From assembly GCA_905478795.1 (NCBI GenBank), contig CAJQJX010000003.1, forward strand, positions 46,369 through 110,368: 64,000 nt of DNA. The letters run 5' to 3'. Origin of the DNA: an uncultured Flavobacteriales bacterium (GTDB lineage: Bacteria > Bacteroidota > Bacteroidia > Flavobacteriales_D > Sanyastnellaceae). Below, piece by piece: positions 25,933 to 35,119 of this stretch. The notes beneath the pieces are model-generated. The model worked only from the letters and a program-made list of their open reading frames with translations, was not told the DNA's origin and ran no database searches. How positions within the stretch are numbered: the stretch's first letter is position 1; the number at the start of each line of letters is the position of its first letter. The translations under genes were made by a program, and so were the position numbers.

Positions 25933-27468
25933 TCAGGCAAAGAGGGTAGACCAACCCACACGCTCAGCAACGCGGGCGGGAAGCTCAGAGATGGGCACGC
26001 GGACCTGCTGCATCGTGTCGCGGTCGCGAAGGGTCACAGCATGGTCTTCCAGTGTATCGTGGTCCACAGTGATGCACAAGGGCGTGCCGATGGCATCTTG
26101 ACGGCGATAACGGCGACCTATGGCGTCCTTTTCATCGTACTGCACACTGTGGTCCAGCTTGAGGAGGTTCATGATTTCGCGGGCCTTTTCAGGAAGGCCG
26201 TCTTTCTTGATCAGAGGCAAAACTGCCAGCTTGACCGGGGCCAATGCCGCAGGGATGCGCATCACAACGCGCTCCGATCCGTCATCGAGGGTTTCCGTCT
26301 GCAAGGCGTTGGACAACACGGCCAAGAACATGCGGTCCAAACCAATGGAGGTCTCGACCACATAAGGGACATAGCTCTCCTCCTTTTCAGGATCGTAAAA
26401 ACGCAATTTCCGACCGCTGTGCTCTTCGTGGGCGTTCAAGTCAAAGTCCGTGCGGCTGTGGATGCCCTCGAGCTCTTTGAAGCCCATCGGAAAGTTGAAC
26501 TCGATGTCACAGGCAGCATCGGCATAGTGAGCCAGTTTGATGTGGTCGTGAAAACGATACGCATCGTCGCCCAAACCCAAGGCTTTGTGCCATTGAATCC
26601 GGGCCTCCTTCCAGTAATCGTACCACTTGGCCTGCGTGCCCGGCGTCACAAAGAACTGCATCTCCATCTGCTCAAACTCACGCATGCGGAAAATGAACTG
26701 GCGCGCAATGATCTCGTTTCGGAACGCCTTTCCAATCTGCGCAATACCAAATGGCAGCTTCATGCGGCCCGACTTCTGCACGTTGAGGAAGTTCACAAAG
26801 ATGCCTTGGGCCGTCTCTGGACGGAGGTAAATCACGCCGGAATCACCACTAACCGCCCCAAGTTCTGTCTTGAACATCAAGTTAAACTGACGCACATCCG
26901 TCCAATTGGCAGAGCCCGTTTCCGGATCCTTGATCCCCAAATCCACAATCAACTGCTTCACGGCATCAAGGTCCTCCGCGTCCATGGCGGTTTTAAACCT
27001 GCTGTTGATGTCGTCTATTTCGGCTTGCCGCCGCACGCAGTTTCCGTTGGTCGCCAGGAACTGGTCCTTGTCGAAGTCGTCGCCAAAACGCTTCTGTGCC
27101 TTGGCCACATCCTTGGCGATCTTGGCGTCAATCTTGGCGATGTGGTCCTCGATTAAAACATCGGCGCGGTAACGCTTCTTGCTGTCTTTGTTGTCGATCA
27201 GCGGGTCGTTGAACGCATCGACGTGGCCGGATGCTTTCCAAGTCGTCGGATGCATGAAAATGCTGGCATCCAAACCCACAATGTTCTCGTGCATCCGAAC
27301 CATAGCGGTCCACCAATAGGCCTTGATGTTGTTCTTGAGCTCTACGCCCAACTGGCCATAGTCATAGGCTGCACTCAAGCCATCATAGATGTCGCTAGAA
27401 GGGAAAACGAAGCCGTATTCCTTGGCGTGTCCAATCACGCGCTTGAGGTGGTCGTCCTGTTGGGCCAT
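25933..27468 (-). CDS. glyS: glycyl-tRNA synthetase (single-chain, alpha2 type)
   Basis: Class II synthetase charging tRNA-Gly. The 511-residue protein is the eukaryote/archaea-like homodimeric form common in Bacteroidota, not the alpha2beta2 type. Visible landmarks are the N-terminal FVFPSSDIYDGLSAAYDYG, motif 2 region FRNEIIARQFIFRMREFEQM, and motif 3-like ETSIGLDRMFLAVLSNA, then an anticodon-binding domain (about 415-511). A TATTTTTG box on the same strand lies 57 bp before the ATG. Confidence 0.96.
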   Translation of the reverse strand: MAQQDDHLKRVIGHAKEYGFVFPSSDIYDGLSAAYDYGQLGVELKNNIKAYWWTAMVRMHENIVGLDASIFMHPTTWKASGHVDAFNDPLIDNKDSKKRYRADVLIEDHIAKIDAKIAKDVAKAQKRFGDDFDKDQFLATNGNCVRRQAEIDDINSRFKTAMDAEDLDAVKQLIVDLGIKDPETGSANWTDVRQFNLMFKTELGAVSGDSGVIYLRPETAQGIFVNFLNVQKSGRMKLPFGIAQIGKAFRNEIIARQFIFRMREFEQMEMQFFVTPGTQAKWYDYWKEARIQWHKALGLGDDAYRFHDHIKLAHYADAACDIEFNFPMGFKELEGIHSRTDFDLNAHEEHSGRKLRFYDPEKEESYVPYVVETSIGLDRMFLAVLSNALQTETLDDGSERVVMRIPAALAPVKLAVLPLIKKDGLPEKAREIMNLLKLDHSVQYDEKDAIGRRYRRQDAIGTPLCITVDHDTLEDHAVTLRDRDTMQQVRVPISELPARVAERVGWSTLFA

Positions 27469-27524
27469 GTCAAAAGGGGTATTGTGGGAGGCCTCAGAGC
27501 GGGCATTGCGCCCTGATTGCGCGG

Positions 27525-27532
27525 CAAAAATA
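27525..27532 (-). promoter_or_regulatory. -7 box (TATTTTTG) upstream of glyS
   Basis: Exact TAnnTTTG match reading on the minus strand in the 96-bp divergent gap between glyS and gpsA. It would give a leader of about 50 nt for the glyS-pgk transcript. Confidence 0.5.
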
Positions 27533-27564
27533 AGGCTTCCAGCCTATGGATGTACCTTGGCCCC

Positions 27565-28587
27565 ATGGCCAAAAATGACCTGTCCAATGAGCGCATTGGC
27601 ATCATAGGAAGCGGAAGCTGGGCCACCGCCCTTTCCCACCTGTTTGCCCTGCACCCATCTGCTGCAAAGCACCCTGTAAACTGGTGGGTCAGACGGGACA
27701 CCTCTCTGCAGCACATTGCAAAAACAGGCCATAACCCGCATTATCTCAGGAGCCTATCCCTGCCATTGGACCGCCTGAACATGTCCACGGACATCCAATA
27801 CGTGATAGACCAAAGCGACATTGTGGTGCTGGCCGTGCCCAGTGCCTATCTCGATGGTGCCCTCCGAGGGAATGGGGTCCAAGGCCTTGAAAACAAAGTG
27901 GTCTTCAACGCCATAAAAGGACTGGTCACCGAACAGCACCACATCCCCGCGCGATACCTCCACAAAGTGATGGGGGTGCCTTATGACAACATTGGGTTGA
28001 TCGCAGGGCCCAGCCATTCAGAAGAGGTGGCCCAGGAAAACTGGACATACCTGACCACGGCCTGCTCAAACCCCGCACTGGCGCAACAACTCGCCGACCA
28101 CCTCGCCAACCCGTGGCTGAGGACTCATACTACAGACGACGTGTTCGGAATAGAGCTCGCTGCCGTTCTCAAGAACATCTATGCAGTGGCAGCAGGCATT
28201 TCGCATGGCTTGGGACTTGGAGACAACTTCATTGCTGTGTTGATCTCCAACGCGCTCACTGAAACCCGCCATTTTTTGCGTGCGGTCACCTCAACAGACC
28301 GCGATGTCAGTGCTTCTGTCTACCTCGGAGACTTATTGGCCACTGCATATTCACCGCACAGCAGGAATCGGAAATTGGGGACCATGGTTGGGAAAGGATA
28401 CCGGGTCGACGGTGCCTTGATGGAAATGGACATGATCGCGGAAGGATACCCTGCGGCCTTGGGTATCCACCACATCCAACAGAAGTTCAACGTGACCATG
28501 CCTGTGGCAGAATGCGTGTATCGTATTCTTCATGAGGGCGCGTCCCCTGCCACAGAAATGCGCGCGCTCGCCGATCGTATTCACTAA
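27565..28587 (+). CDS. gpsA: glycerol-3-phosphate dehydrogenase [NAD(P)+]
   Basis: Makes sn-glycerol-3-phosphate from dihydroxyacetone phosphate for phospholipid synthesis. The 340-residue protein has the dinucleotide-binding IGIIGSGSWATAL, the AGPSHSEEVAQ motif and the catalytic-lysine region FGIELAAVLKNIYAVAAGI. The ATG at 27565 (MAKNDLSNERIG) is the natural start; an upstream in-frame ATG lies inside the divergent promoter region. Confidence 0.95.
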   Translation: MAKNDLSNERIGIIGSGSWATALSHLFALHPSAAKHPVNWWVRRDTSLQHIAKTGHNPHYLRSLSLPLDRLNMSTDIQYVIDQSDIVVLAVPSAYLDGALRGNGVQGLENKVVFNAIKGLVTEQHHIPARYLHKVMGVPYDNIGLIAGPSHSEEVAQENWTYLTTACSNPALAQQLADHLANPWLRTHTTDDVFGIELAAVLKNIYAVAAGISHGLGLGDNFIAVLISNALTETRHFLRAVTSTDRDVSASVYLGDLLATAYSPHSRNRKLGTMVGKGYRVDGALMEMDMIAEGYPAALGIHHIQQKFNVTMPVAECVYRILHEGASPATEMRALADRIH

Positions 28588-28644
28588 ATCACTCTGCTTT
28601 ATTTAGTTGGGCAACGAATTCCTTTCCGAACTTGTTATAGCATA

Positions 28645-31600
28645 GTGCGCTCCCTCCTCATCATATACCTGGCCTTGGCCACGTCCCTGACCGCCCAAGT
28701 CAGGTTTGTGCCCAATGAGGGACAGTGGCCAGATCATGTGCAGCACCGGGCCGATGTGGTCAGTGGTGGCATCCAGGTGGAAACCAACGGGTGGACGAGC
28801 TGGCAATGGGGGCCCTCAGAATCCGAAGATTACCATGCAGGAAAGAAGCGGGGGGTGCTCTGGCACGCTCAATGGAAACACGCCAATGCCAGCCACCATG
28901 AAGACTGGGTAGTCAGCGAAACCGAGGCTGCAGCGCAGCACTTTTATTTGTCTCCAAATGAGGAGCATTGGGCAGAGCATGTCAGGGCGTCCCGTCGCAT
29001 CGAGCGAAACGACCTCTGGCCAGGCATTGATTTGCGTTGGCGCGGCACCAGGGAAGGCCATGCCAAATTTGAGTTCACCGTGTCTCCTGGCGCAGACCCT
29101 TCTGTGGTGGCTTGGGAATACACCGGCGTCACCCCTCATCTGAATCCAGATGGAAGCTTGGACCTCATCCACCCGCTCCACAACAAATCAATAGGGTTCT
29201 ACGCCCAGCTCGCGCAGCCCTATGCCTATCAATTGAACGCAGCGGGCACCATGCTGACCGTAGCGTGCTCTTACAGTTTAGACGGCAATACCATCAAGCT
29301 AAATGTGGGTGACCATCAACCCGACTTGCCCTTGGTGCTGGATCCTGAAATCACCTTCTCCACCTTCGTGGGTTCCACCGGAGACAACTTCGGCACCACA
29401 GCAAGCAATGGCCCCGACGGTTCCCTTGTAGGCGGCACTGTGGCATTTGCACCGGGGTATCCCACCACCCCAGACGCCATACAAGCCACCATGGGCGTCT
29501 TCTCCGATGGGGTCAGCCACATGGCACTCACTGTATTCAGTCCAGATGGGTCAGCATTGCTCTACAGTACCTACCTCGGTGGAAGCCACGCCGACATTCC
29601 CCACAGCCTCGCCTACAATTCAGACTGGGGCCGCATCGCCCTATTTGGCACAACAGGCTCCAGCAACTTCCCCGTTACGGCGGGCGCCTACCAATCCAAC
29701 CTCGCATCAGGACCCCCGTCAGACATCACGATTTACGGTGTCGATCCGCAGCCCAACGGAGTGGATTGCATCCTCGCAACCTTCGATGCCGTTGACTTTA
29801 CACTGGAAGCCGCGACCTATTTTGGAGGTTCAGGCATCGACGGGGTGAACAGCGCGTCGGGGTTGCGGGCCAACTTTGGCGACTTCTACAGGGGCCAAAT
29901 CGACATTGGTCCAGAAGGCACGCTGTGGATCGCCACCACGACCACTTCCACCGACCTCAACTTGCCAGGCAGCCCCGCCCATGCAGGAGCATTTGACGCC
30001 CTTATCGCGGGTTTTGACGCGGACCTGAACACCTTGATTTGTGGCCGAACTTTTGGGGGGACGGGCAGCGATGCCGCTTACTGTTTAGAGGTGGCGCCCG
30101 ACAACTCCTTTGGCACCTTGAACAACCTCGATGTGATCGTGGGTGGAGGCACCCTCTCCAATGATCTGCCACTGCCCATCGGCGGCATCCAACCGACAAA
30201 TGCAGGCTACGTCGAAGGGTGGATCACAAGGATGACCGCAAGCCCAGATGACATCACGGTGCAATTCGGTACCTATCATGGCCTGGCCGACTATGACCAA
30301 GTCTACTTTGTCCAGCGCGATGCTTCTGGCCGGCCTTATGCATATGGTCAAGCCCGCACCGGAATGCCCATCCTAGGAGACGTTTACGCCAATCCAGGCA
30401 GCGGACAGTACATCACCTGCTTCATTGAAGACCTGAGTGACATCGCTTGGCAAACCACCCTCGGAACGGGCTCTGGCAACATCGACATTAGCCCCACTGC
30501 CTTCCTCGTGAGCGAGTGCGAGCAGGTGTACATCAGTGGGTGGGGCGGTCAAACCAACGCCAACAGCGGAACCCCCGATGTTGCGGGCAGCACAACGTTT
30601 GGGCTGCCCTTGACCGACAGCCCTTTCCAAGCGAGCACAGACGGCAGTGACTTCTACTTGGCCGTCCTCTCCCCCAACGCTACAGACTTGGTCTATGCCA
30701 CCTACTTCGGCGGCCCCTTTGCCAATGAACATGTAGACGGTGGCTCCTCCAGGTTCGACCCCAACGGCACTGTATATCAATCGGTATGTGCGGGCTGTGG
30801 TGGCATGAATGACTTTCCCTCGACAGACAATGCATGGAGCCCCAACAACCCCAGTCCCAACTGCAACATGGGGGTCTTCAAGTTTGAGCTCGGAAAGCTC
30901 AATGCCAACATTGACATCGATGGGCCCGACCAGTTTTGCCAAGGAGACAGCGTCCAGTTCGACAATTTCACTTCCGGGCCCGCCGCTTTTACCTGGGATT
31001 TTGGTGACGCCACCTTCAGCAATGAACCTGAACCCCTGCACCTATACGGGTTGAATGGGACCTTTGAAGTTGAGGTCATTGCACAAGACACGACAGGATG
31101 TCTGGCTGCCGACACCGCCTATGTCACCGTCACAATTGCACCCAATGCCGACCCTCAAATCATTCCTGTGGGCCCCTTGTGCAGCGGAGAAGATGCCACA
31201 TTGCAAGGCAGCGGCAACGGCGACCTCAGTTGGTCTCCCGCAAACGGTTTGAATGACCCCAACATCGACAATCCCACAGTCAACCCCACGACGACCACCA
31301 CCTACACCCTCACCGATGTCACGCTATGCGGCGCAGCCTCCGCCGACATCACCGTAGAGGTCGTGGAGATGGCCACCTCGGCCAGCAGCAATACACAAAT
31401 CTGTCTGGGCGACGTGACCCCGCTCGCCATTACCAGTCCATCACCCAACGCTGGGGATTGGAACTACACCTGGTTTCCTCCCGACGGGCTGTCTGACCCC
31501 TTTTCCGCCGACCCCTTGGCTTCACCCACCACCACCACCACCTATACGGCAACAGCCACCACTGCCGAAGGCTGCGAGGAGACGCATGACATCACCGTAG

Positions 31601-32661
31601 ACGTTGTCCCTTCAGCCCCAGGAGGTGAAGTCTATCCCGCGGTCAACCTCTGCGATGGTCAGAGCACTACCCTCAGCGCTTCAGACGGCAGCTCTTGGGT
31701 CTGGAGTCCAACCACCGGACTGAACAACCCTGCCAGTCAAAACCCTTCGGCCAGCCCCTTGGCTTCAACCACCTACACGGTTACCATTACCAACCTGTGC
31801 GGCACCGGGACCGATGAGGTTGCGGTCAATGTCATTGTGCCCGAAGCCAACGTGACCTCCGGGGGTTGGGTGTGCCCTGGAGAACCTTTCGAAGTCAGCG
31901 CATCAGGGGGTGTATCCTATCAATGGGTGCCGGGCGCCTTGGTGCTGCAACCCGGATCGGCCACAACATCCGTCGTCACTTTAACCAGCCAAACCTTCAC
32001 GGCCTACGTGACCAACTCCGATGGGTGCGTGGCCTCCGCCGACTTGACGGTCAATGTGTGGCCCCCACCCACCGTGGAAGCCGGACCCGACCAACGCAAC
32101 GACTGGCTAGAGACAACCTATTTGTACGGTTCCGTGGTTGGAGCGCCTATTGACTCTGTGTGGTGGAGCCCCGCCGACCCCCTCTCCTGCTCCGATTGCT
32201 TGGTGCCAGAAATCTTGCTTCAAGAAGACGGTACATTCACCCTGCACGTCATTGACACCAATGGTTGCCGCTCCTCCGACGTCGTTGAAGTGGAGTTCTA
32301 CTATCCACTATACGTCCCTTCTGGATTTACCCCAGACGGCGATGGATTAAACGACGGATGGCGGCCCGAAGGGGCCTGGCTCAATGGAGCCGGCACCTAC
32401 GTTCTAGGGGCGCCCAACCTTTCCATTCTCCCAGGATATCGGGTCGAAATCTGGAACCGTTGGGGCGACCTCATCTGGGCCTCAGAAGACCCTCGAGCAT
32501 ACTGGACGGGCGGGGTCGGTGGTCCCAACTCAGCAGAAGGGGCTTCCTTCATAGGACAAGGAGAGCACGTCGCCCCAGCAGGGGTTTACAACTGGAAAGT
32601 CCAATTCCCCACCTTTAAGGGCATCGAGACCAGACAAGGAAAGTTGAGCCTGATCCGATAA
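28645..32661 (+). CDS. giant T9SS type B (gliding-type) surface protein with SBBP and PKD/Ig repeats
   Basis: A 1338-residue secreted protein. After a signal peptide (LLIIYLALATSLTAQ) comes an N-terminal DUF7948-like domain (VRFVPNEGQWPDHVQHRADV), then SBBP-type beta-propeller repeats (STYLGGSHADI, ATYFGGSGIDG, TFGGTGSDAAYC, ATYFGGPFANEH), a PKD domain near 760-830 (FTWDFGDATFSNEPEPLH), and several Ig-like repeats built around WSPxxGLNxPxxxNPxxxPxxTTTYTxT. The C-terminal about 95 residues are a gliding-motility-associated sorting domain (SGFTPDGDGLNDGW, VEIWNRWGDLIWAS, GVYNWKV) that directs export by the type IX system. The start codon is GTG, giving the signal peptide directly. Probable adhesin or surface matrix protein. 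Confidence 0.88.
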   Translation: MRSLLIIYLALATSLTAQVRFVPNEGQWPDHVQHRADVVSGGIQVETNGWTSWQWGPSESEDYHAGKKRGVLWHAQWKHANASHHEDWVVSETEAAAQHFYLSPNEEHWAEHVRASRRIERNDLWPGIDLRWRGTREGHAKFEFTVSPGADPSVVAWEYTGVTPHLNPDGSLDLIHPLHNKSIGFYAQLAQPYAYQLNAAGTMLTVACSYSLDGNTIKLNVGDHQPDLPLVLDPEITFSTFVGSTGDNFGTTASNGPDGSLVGGTVAFAPGYPTTPDAIQATMGVFSDGVSHMALTVFSPDGSALLYSTYLGGSHADIPHSLAYNSDWGRIALFGTTGSSNFPVTAGAYQSNLASGPPSDITIYGVDPQPNGVDCILATFDAVDFTLEAATYFGGSGIDGVNSASGLRANFGDFYRGQIDIGPEGTLWIATTTTSTDLNLPGSPAHAGAFDALIAGFDADLNTLICGRTFGGTGSDAAYCLEVAPDNSFGTLNNLDVIVGGGTLSNDLPLPIGGIQPTNAGYVEGWITRMTASPDDITVQFGTYHGLADYDQVYFVQRDASGRPYAYGQARTGMPILGDVYANPGSGQYITCFIEDLSDIAWQTTLGTGSGNIDISPTAFLVSECEQVYISGWGGQTNANSGTPDVAGSTTFGLPLTDSPFQASTDGSDFYLAVLSPNATDLVYATYFGGPFANEHVDGGSSRFDPNGTVYQSVCAGCGGMNDFPSTDNAWSPNNPSPNCNMGVFKFELGKLNANIDIDGPDQFCQGDSVQFDNFTSGPAAFTWDFGDATFSNEPEPLHLYGLNGTFEVEVIAQDTTGCLAADTAYVTVTIAPNADPQIIPVGPLCSGEDATLQGSGNGDLSWSPANGLNDPNIDNPTVNPTTTTTYTLTDVTLCGAASADITVEVVEMATSASSNTQICLGDVTPLAITSPSPNAGDWNYTWFPPDGLSDPFSADPLASPTTTTTYTATATTAEGCEETHDITVDVVPSAPGGEVYPAVNLCDGQSTTLSASDGSSWVWSPTTGLNNPASQNPSASPLASTTYTVTITNLCGTGTDEVAVNVIVPEANVTSGGWVCPGEPFEVSASGGVSYQWVPGALVLQPGSATTSVVTLTSQTFTAYVTNSDGCVASADLTVNVWPPPTVEAGPDQRNDWLETTYLYGSVVGAPIDSVWWSPADPLSCSDCLVPEILLQEDGTFTLHVIDTNGCRSSDVVEVEFYYPLYVPSGFTPDGDGLNDGWRPEGAWLNGAGTYVLGAPNLSILPGYRVEIWNRWGDLIWASEDPRAYWTGGVGGPNSAEGASFIGQGEHVAPAGVYNWKVQFPTFKGIETRQGKLSLIR

Positions 32662-32668
32662 GGTTCAT

Positions 32669-32684
32669 GGGCCCTGAAGGGCTC
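32669..32684. terminator. short hairpin between convergent genes
   Basis: Six-base-pair stem (one G-T pair) with a TGAA loop in the 21-bp gap between the giant surface protein gene and the convergent coiled-coil gene. It lacks a T-tract, so a terminator role is tentative. Confidence 0.25.
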
Positions 32685-33555
32685 AGCGCAAAATCAAGTC
32701 AGTGGTAGCAATACGCTCCTGACCATCGACCAAGTGAACGGTATAGACGCCAGGCTCAAAAGGCCGATCTGCTGTAAAGAAAATGCACGCCTCCATCTGC
32801 TCACCCGCGTAATCCAAGACCCTTGCTGCAGAAGCGGGCACCCCGCCTGCCATCGCGACAGGTGAACGGTCTCCAGGAGGCATGATCTGACCATTGGGGT
32901 CCAACACTTCCAAAAACAAAGTGCGGTCTCCTTTGTCGGCAATCCTGTTTTCGAGAAGGGTAAAACAGGTCTTGATCATCTCGGCCCGCTTGGCCCGCGT
33001 CGTCTCACGTTGTGAACCCGTCGTGCTCACGCGAATGGCCATCGGGTTCAGGTTCATCGCTTGCAAAATCCGTCCTGCTTCGATGATTTCCTCCATGTTA
33101 TCCTGCTTCTGAACCAAGGCGTCATTGCGTTCCTTCACCTCCGTCACCACTTGAGCCATGGCGTCTCTTTCAGCTTGCAAGGCAATGTTGGCCTGGTTCA
33201 AAGAATCTATGGTCACGACATAACCCTGCATGATTTTCCGCAACGTGCCCGCTTCCTTCTTGAGCTTGGAGACGCTGTAATTCCGGTCGCGCACCTTCTT
33301 GATCAGGCCTTCAATTTCACTGCGCTGTGCAGACATCTCTGCCATCATCAGAGAGTTCTCTGTCTGCAAGGTGTCGTAACTGAAGCGCAGTTTTTGCAGA
33401 TCCAACTCCAAAGACTGCCGCTCTATTTCACCATCGTTGATTTCGCCCGTTTGGACTTCAATGGTGGTGCCCTGCTGAGACACTTTGAAACCCAGGTAAC
33501 CAGCAGTGCAAAAGAGCACTGCGATGATGATCATGTAAGTCGAACGCTGTTCCAT
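32683..33555 (-). CDS. membrane-anchored coiled-coil protein of unknown function
   Basis: A 290-residue protein with an N-terminal transmembrane helix (YMIIIAVLFCTAGYLGF, residues 7-23), a long coiled coil (about 45-170, rich in Leu/Glu/Lys/Gln heptads) and a compact C-terminal beta domain (about 205-290, LFLEVLDPNGQIMPPGD to GVYTVHLVDGQE). Such proteins recur in Bacteroidota genomes but I recognise no named function. The start at 33555 places the helix at the N terminus; the longer frame is not supported. Upstream yraN is 78 bp away on the same strand. Confidence 0.7.
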   Translation of the reverse strand: MEQRSTYMIIIAVLFCTAGYLGFKVSQQGTTIEVQTGEINDGEIERQSLELDLQKLRFSYDTLQTENSLMMAEMSAQRSEIEGLIKKVRDRNYSVSKLKKEAGTLRKIMQGYVVTIDSLNQANIALQAERDAMAQVVTEVKERNDALVQKQDNMEEIIEAGRILQAMNLNPMAIRVSTTGSQRETTRAKRAEMIKTCFTLLENRIADKGDRTLFLEVLDPNGQIMPPGDRSPVAMAGGVPASAARVLDYAGEQMEACIFFTADRPFEPGVYTVHLVDGQERIATTDLILR

Positions 33556-33633
33556 ACAGTGAAACAACGCCAGAAATCCACCACTTCGCATCCTCCGCTC
33601 ACGGAATCCCCACATTTCAGCGTGCGTTCCGCT

Positions 33634-34005
33634 TCAACGAATCAACGGGTAGAACGCATCCTGGGTGTGCAAGACCCTATGTCCATAACGGTTCCTGAGC
33701 ACGGCAATCACATCGAACCGCACGTCCAGACTGCGGTCTGGATGCTGTGCCAGAAAAGCCCTCGCTGCCCGGATCAATCGCTCCTGCTGGGCTTTTGAGA
33801 CCATGCGGTGCCACCCCGCTTGAACCGGCTCCGTGCGGGCCTTGACCTCCACCAACACCAAACAGGGGCCATCTCTGGCCACCAAATCAACCTCCAAACG
33901 GCCGCGGCGCCAGTTGCGCGCCAAAACCTCCCAGCCCAAACCCACGATGTGGTGCAAGGCCCTCTCCTCTCCCCAACGCCCCAATCCTTGTGCATACGTT
34001 TCCAT
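33634..34005 (-). CDS. yraN: YraN family (UPF0102) endonuclease-like protein
   Basis: A 123-residue protein of the PD-(D/E)xK-like YraN family, whose biochemical role is not settled. The core is WEVLARNWRRGRLEVDLVAR followed by a strand with VLVEVKAR, the predicted metal-binding E-x-D and E-V-K residues. Start at ATG 34005 (METYAQGLGRWGEERA), the usual family N terminus; an ATG three codons earlier is possible. Transcribed divergently from the outer-membrane protein gene. Confidence 0.88.
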   Translation of the reverse strand: METYAQGLGRWGEERALHHIVGLGWEVLARNWRRGRLEVDLVARDGPCLVLVEVKARTEPVQAGWHRMVSKAQQERLIRAARAFLAQHPDRSLDVRFDVIAVLRNRYGHRVLHTQDAFYPLIR

Positions 34006-34042
34006 GGGGGCCAAAGTGGCTTTCCAACGCCACAGTCAGACG

Positions 34043-34050
34043 TACATTCG
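34043..34050 (+). promoter_or_regulatory. variant -7 box (TACATTCG) before the outer-membrane protein gene
   Basis: TAnnTTYG-type octamer ending 7 nt before the ATG at 34058, identical to the box in front of the TonB receptor gene. Located in the 52-bp divergent gap with yraN. Confidence 0.35.
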
Positions 34051-34057
34051 CCCGCAA

Positions 34058-35071
34058 ATGCACAACCGTAGGCCCTCCGCTTGCCAGCGTATTGCACTCA
34101 CTTCGGCCCTCGCTGTGATGGTCTCATTGTGCACCATTTCTTCCGTGTTCGGACAGACCGGAAACCGAGCCATGGGAAACGCCATTGGCTGGGTCGAGGG
34201 ACCGAAAGCCCATGGAAAATGGTATGCCCACTGGGGCTATCATCGGGCAGAGTATGGCAAATCAAATGTCCATTTAATTGGGCCAAGCATAGACTTCACC
34301 CTCCACGACGTCAAAGCCACAGACATGCCTTCGGCGTTTGACCCCAAAGTGCACCTGAATCCTGCGGCCTTTACCATCCCGCAATTCAACGCCCGCATAG
34401 GCCGCAAAATTCGCGATGGCATTGCCGTCCCGGGAGATTTTTGGATCAGCGCAGGCTGGGACCACCTCAAGTACAAAGTGCCGCACACCATTCATCAGGT
34501 CAGCGGCTTCATCGACAGCCTCGTATACGCGCCCCAAACTTCATTTGACTGGGCTTGGAGGGACTTCAATTTCGAGCACTCCGATGGCATGAACTTCATC
34601 CGCATTGCAGCCGAGCGCAACTTCGGTTTTGGTCGGGCGGCCCGGACCCGTCAAACATGGGACACCGCCAACCAAAAATGGCGATTTGGACTGCAAACAG
34701 CGGCCAGCATCGGCGTTGTTTTGTGCGCCACTGACGTCAGGTGGATGGGCATTCGAACCAAGCATTATTGGCGCATCACCGGTTGGGGCGTGAGCGCAAG
34801 CACAGGAGCCTGGGTGCAATACGGACGCTTCCGCATGCTCGCCAGAATCCAAGCTGGCTGGCTGGATATTGGAAGAAGTAATTTTCTGGCTTCCAGTGAC
34901 TTAAGCGGAGAAACACCCGTTACAGAAGGGCCTGCAGGTGCGCTGCTCGACGCCAGTTCTGCCCGCCATTCGATGTCCTTCCTTGAACGTGGCATCACCC
35001 TTGCATACCACTTTGGGCGTTCTGGAAAACCCGGTGCAGACGAGAGGATCCGGACCACTACAAGCCGTTAA
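34058..35071 (+). CDS. outer-membrane protein of unknown function
   Basis: A 337-residue secreted protein with a signal peptide (LTSALAVMVSLCTISSVFGQ) and a body of alternating aromatic strands (WYAHWGYHRAEYGKSNVHLI, ISAGWDHLKYKV, ITLAYHFGRSG) typical of a small outer-membrane beta-barrel. The segment KSNVHLIGPSIDFTLHDVKA resembles short Bacteroidota outer-membrane proteins annotated only as hypothetical. The ATG at 34058 is fixed by the signal peptide; the open frame upstream is antisense to yraN. Function unknown. Confidence 0.72.
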   Translation: MHNRRPSACQRIALTSALAVMVSLCTISSVFGQTGNRAMGNAIGWVEGPKAHGKWYAHWGYHRAEYGKSNVHLIGPSIDFTLHDVKATDMPSAFDPKVHLNPAAFTIPQFNARIGRKIRDGIAVPGDFWISAGWDHLKYKVPHTIHQVSGFIDSLVYAPQTSFDWAWRDFNFEHSDGMNFIRIAAERNFGFGRAARTRQTWDTANQKWRFGLQTAASIGVVLCATDVRWMGIRTKHYWRITGWGVSASTGAWVQYGRFRMLARIQAGWLDIGRSNFLASSDLSGETPVTEGPAGALLDASSARHSMSFLERGITLAYHFGRSGKPGADERIRTTTSR

Positions 35072-35093
35072 GTCCATTGGCACGTGGACTGAC

Positions 35094-35101
35094 TATCTTC
35101 G
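35094..35101 (+). promoter_or_regulatory. variant -7 box (TATCTTCG) before rluB
   Basis: TAnnTTYG-type octamer ending 18 nt before the rluB ATG, in the 48-bp gap after the outer-membrane protein gene. Position fits a promoter with a very short leader. Confidence 0.35.
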
Positions 35102-35119
35102 CAAGTCACCGCGCATTTC

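Noticed and set aside
25897..27156. A 419-codon open frame on the plus strand opposite glyS
   Set aside because: Antisense shadow of the glycyl-tRNA synthetase gene; no domain, signal or promoter supports it.
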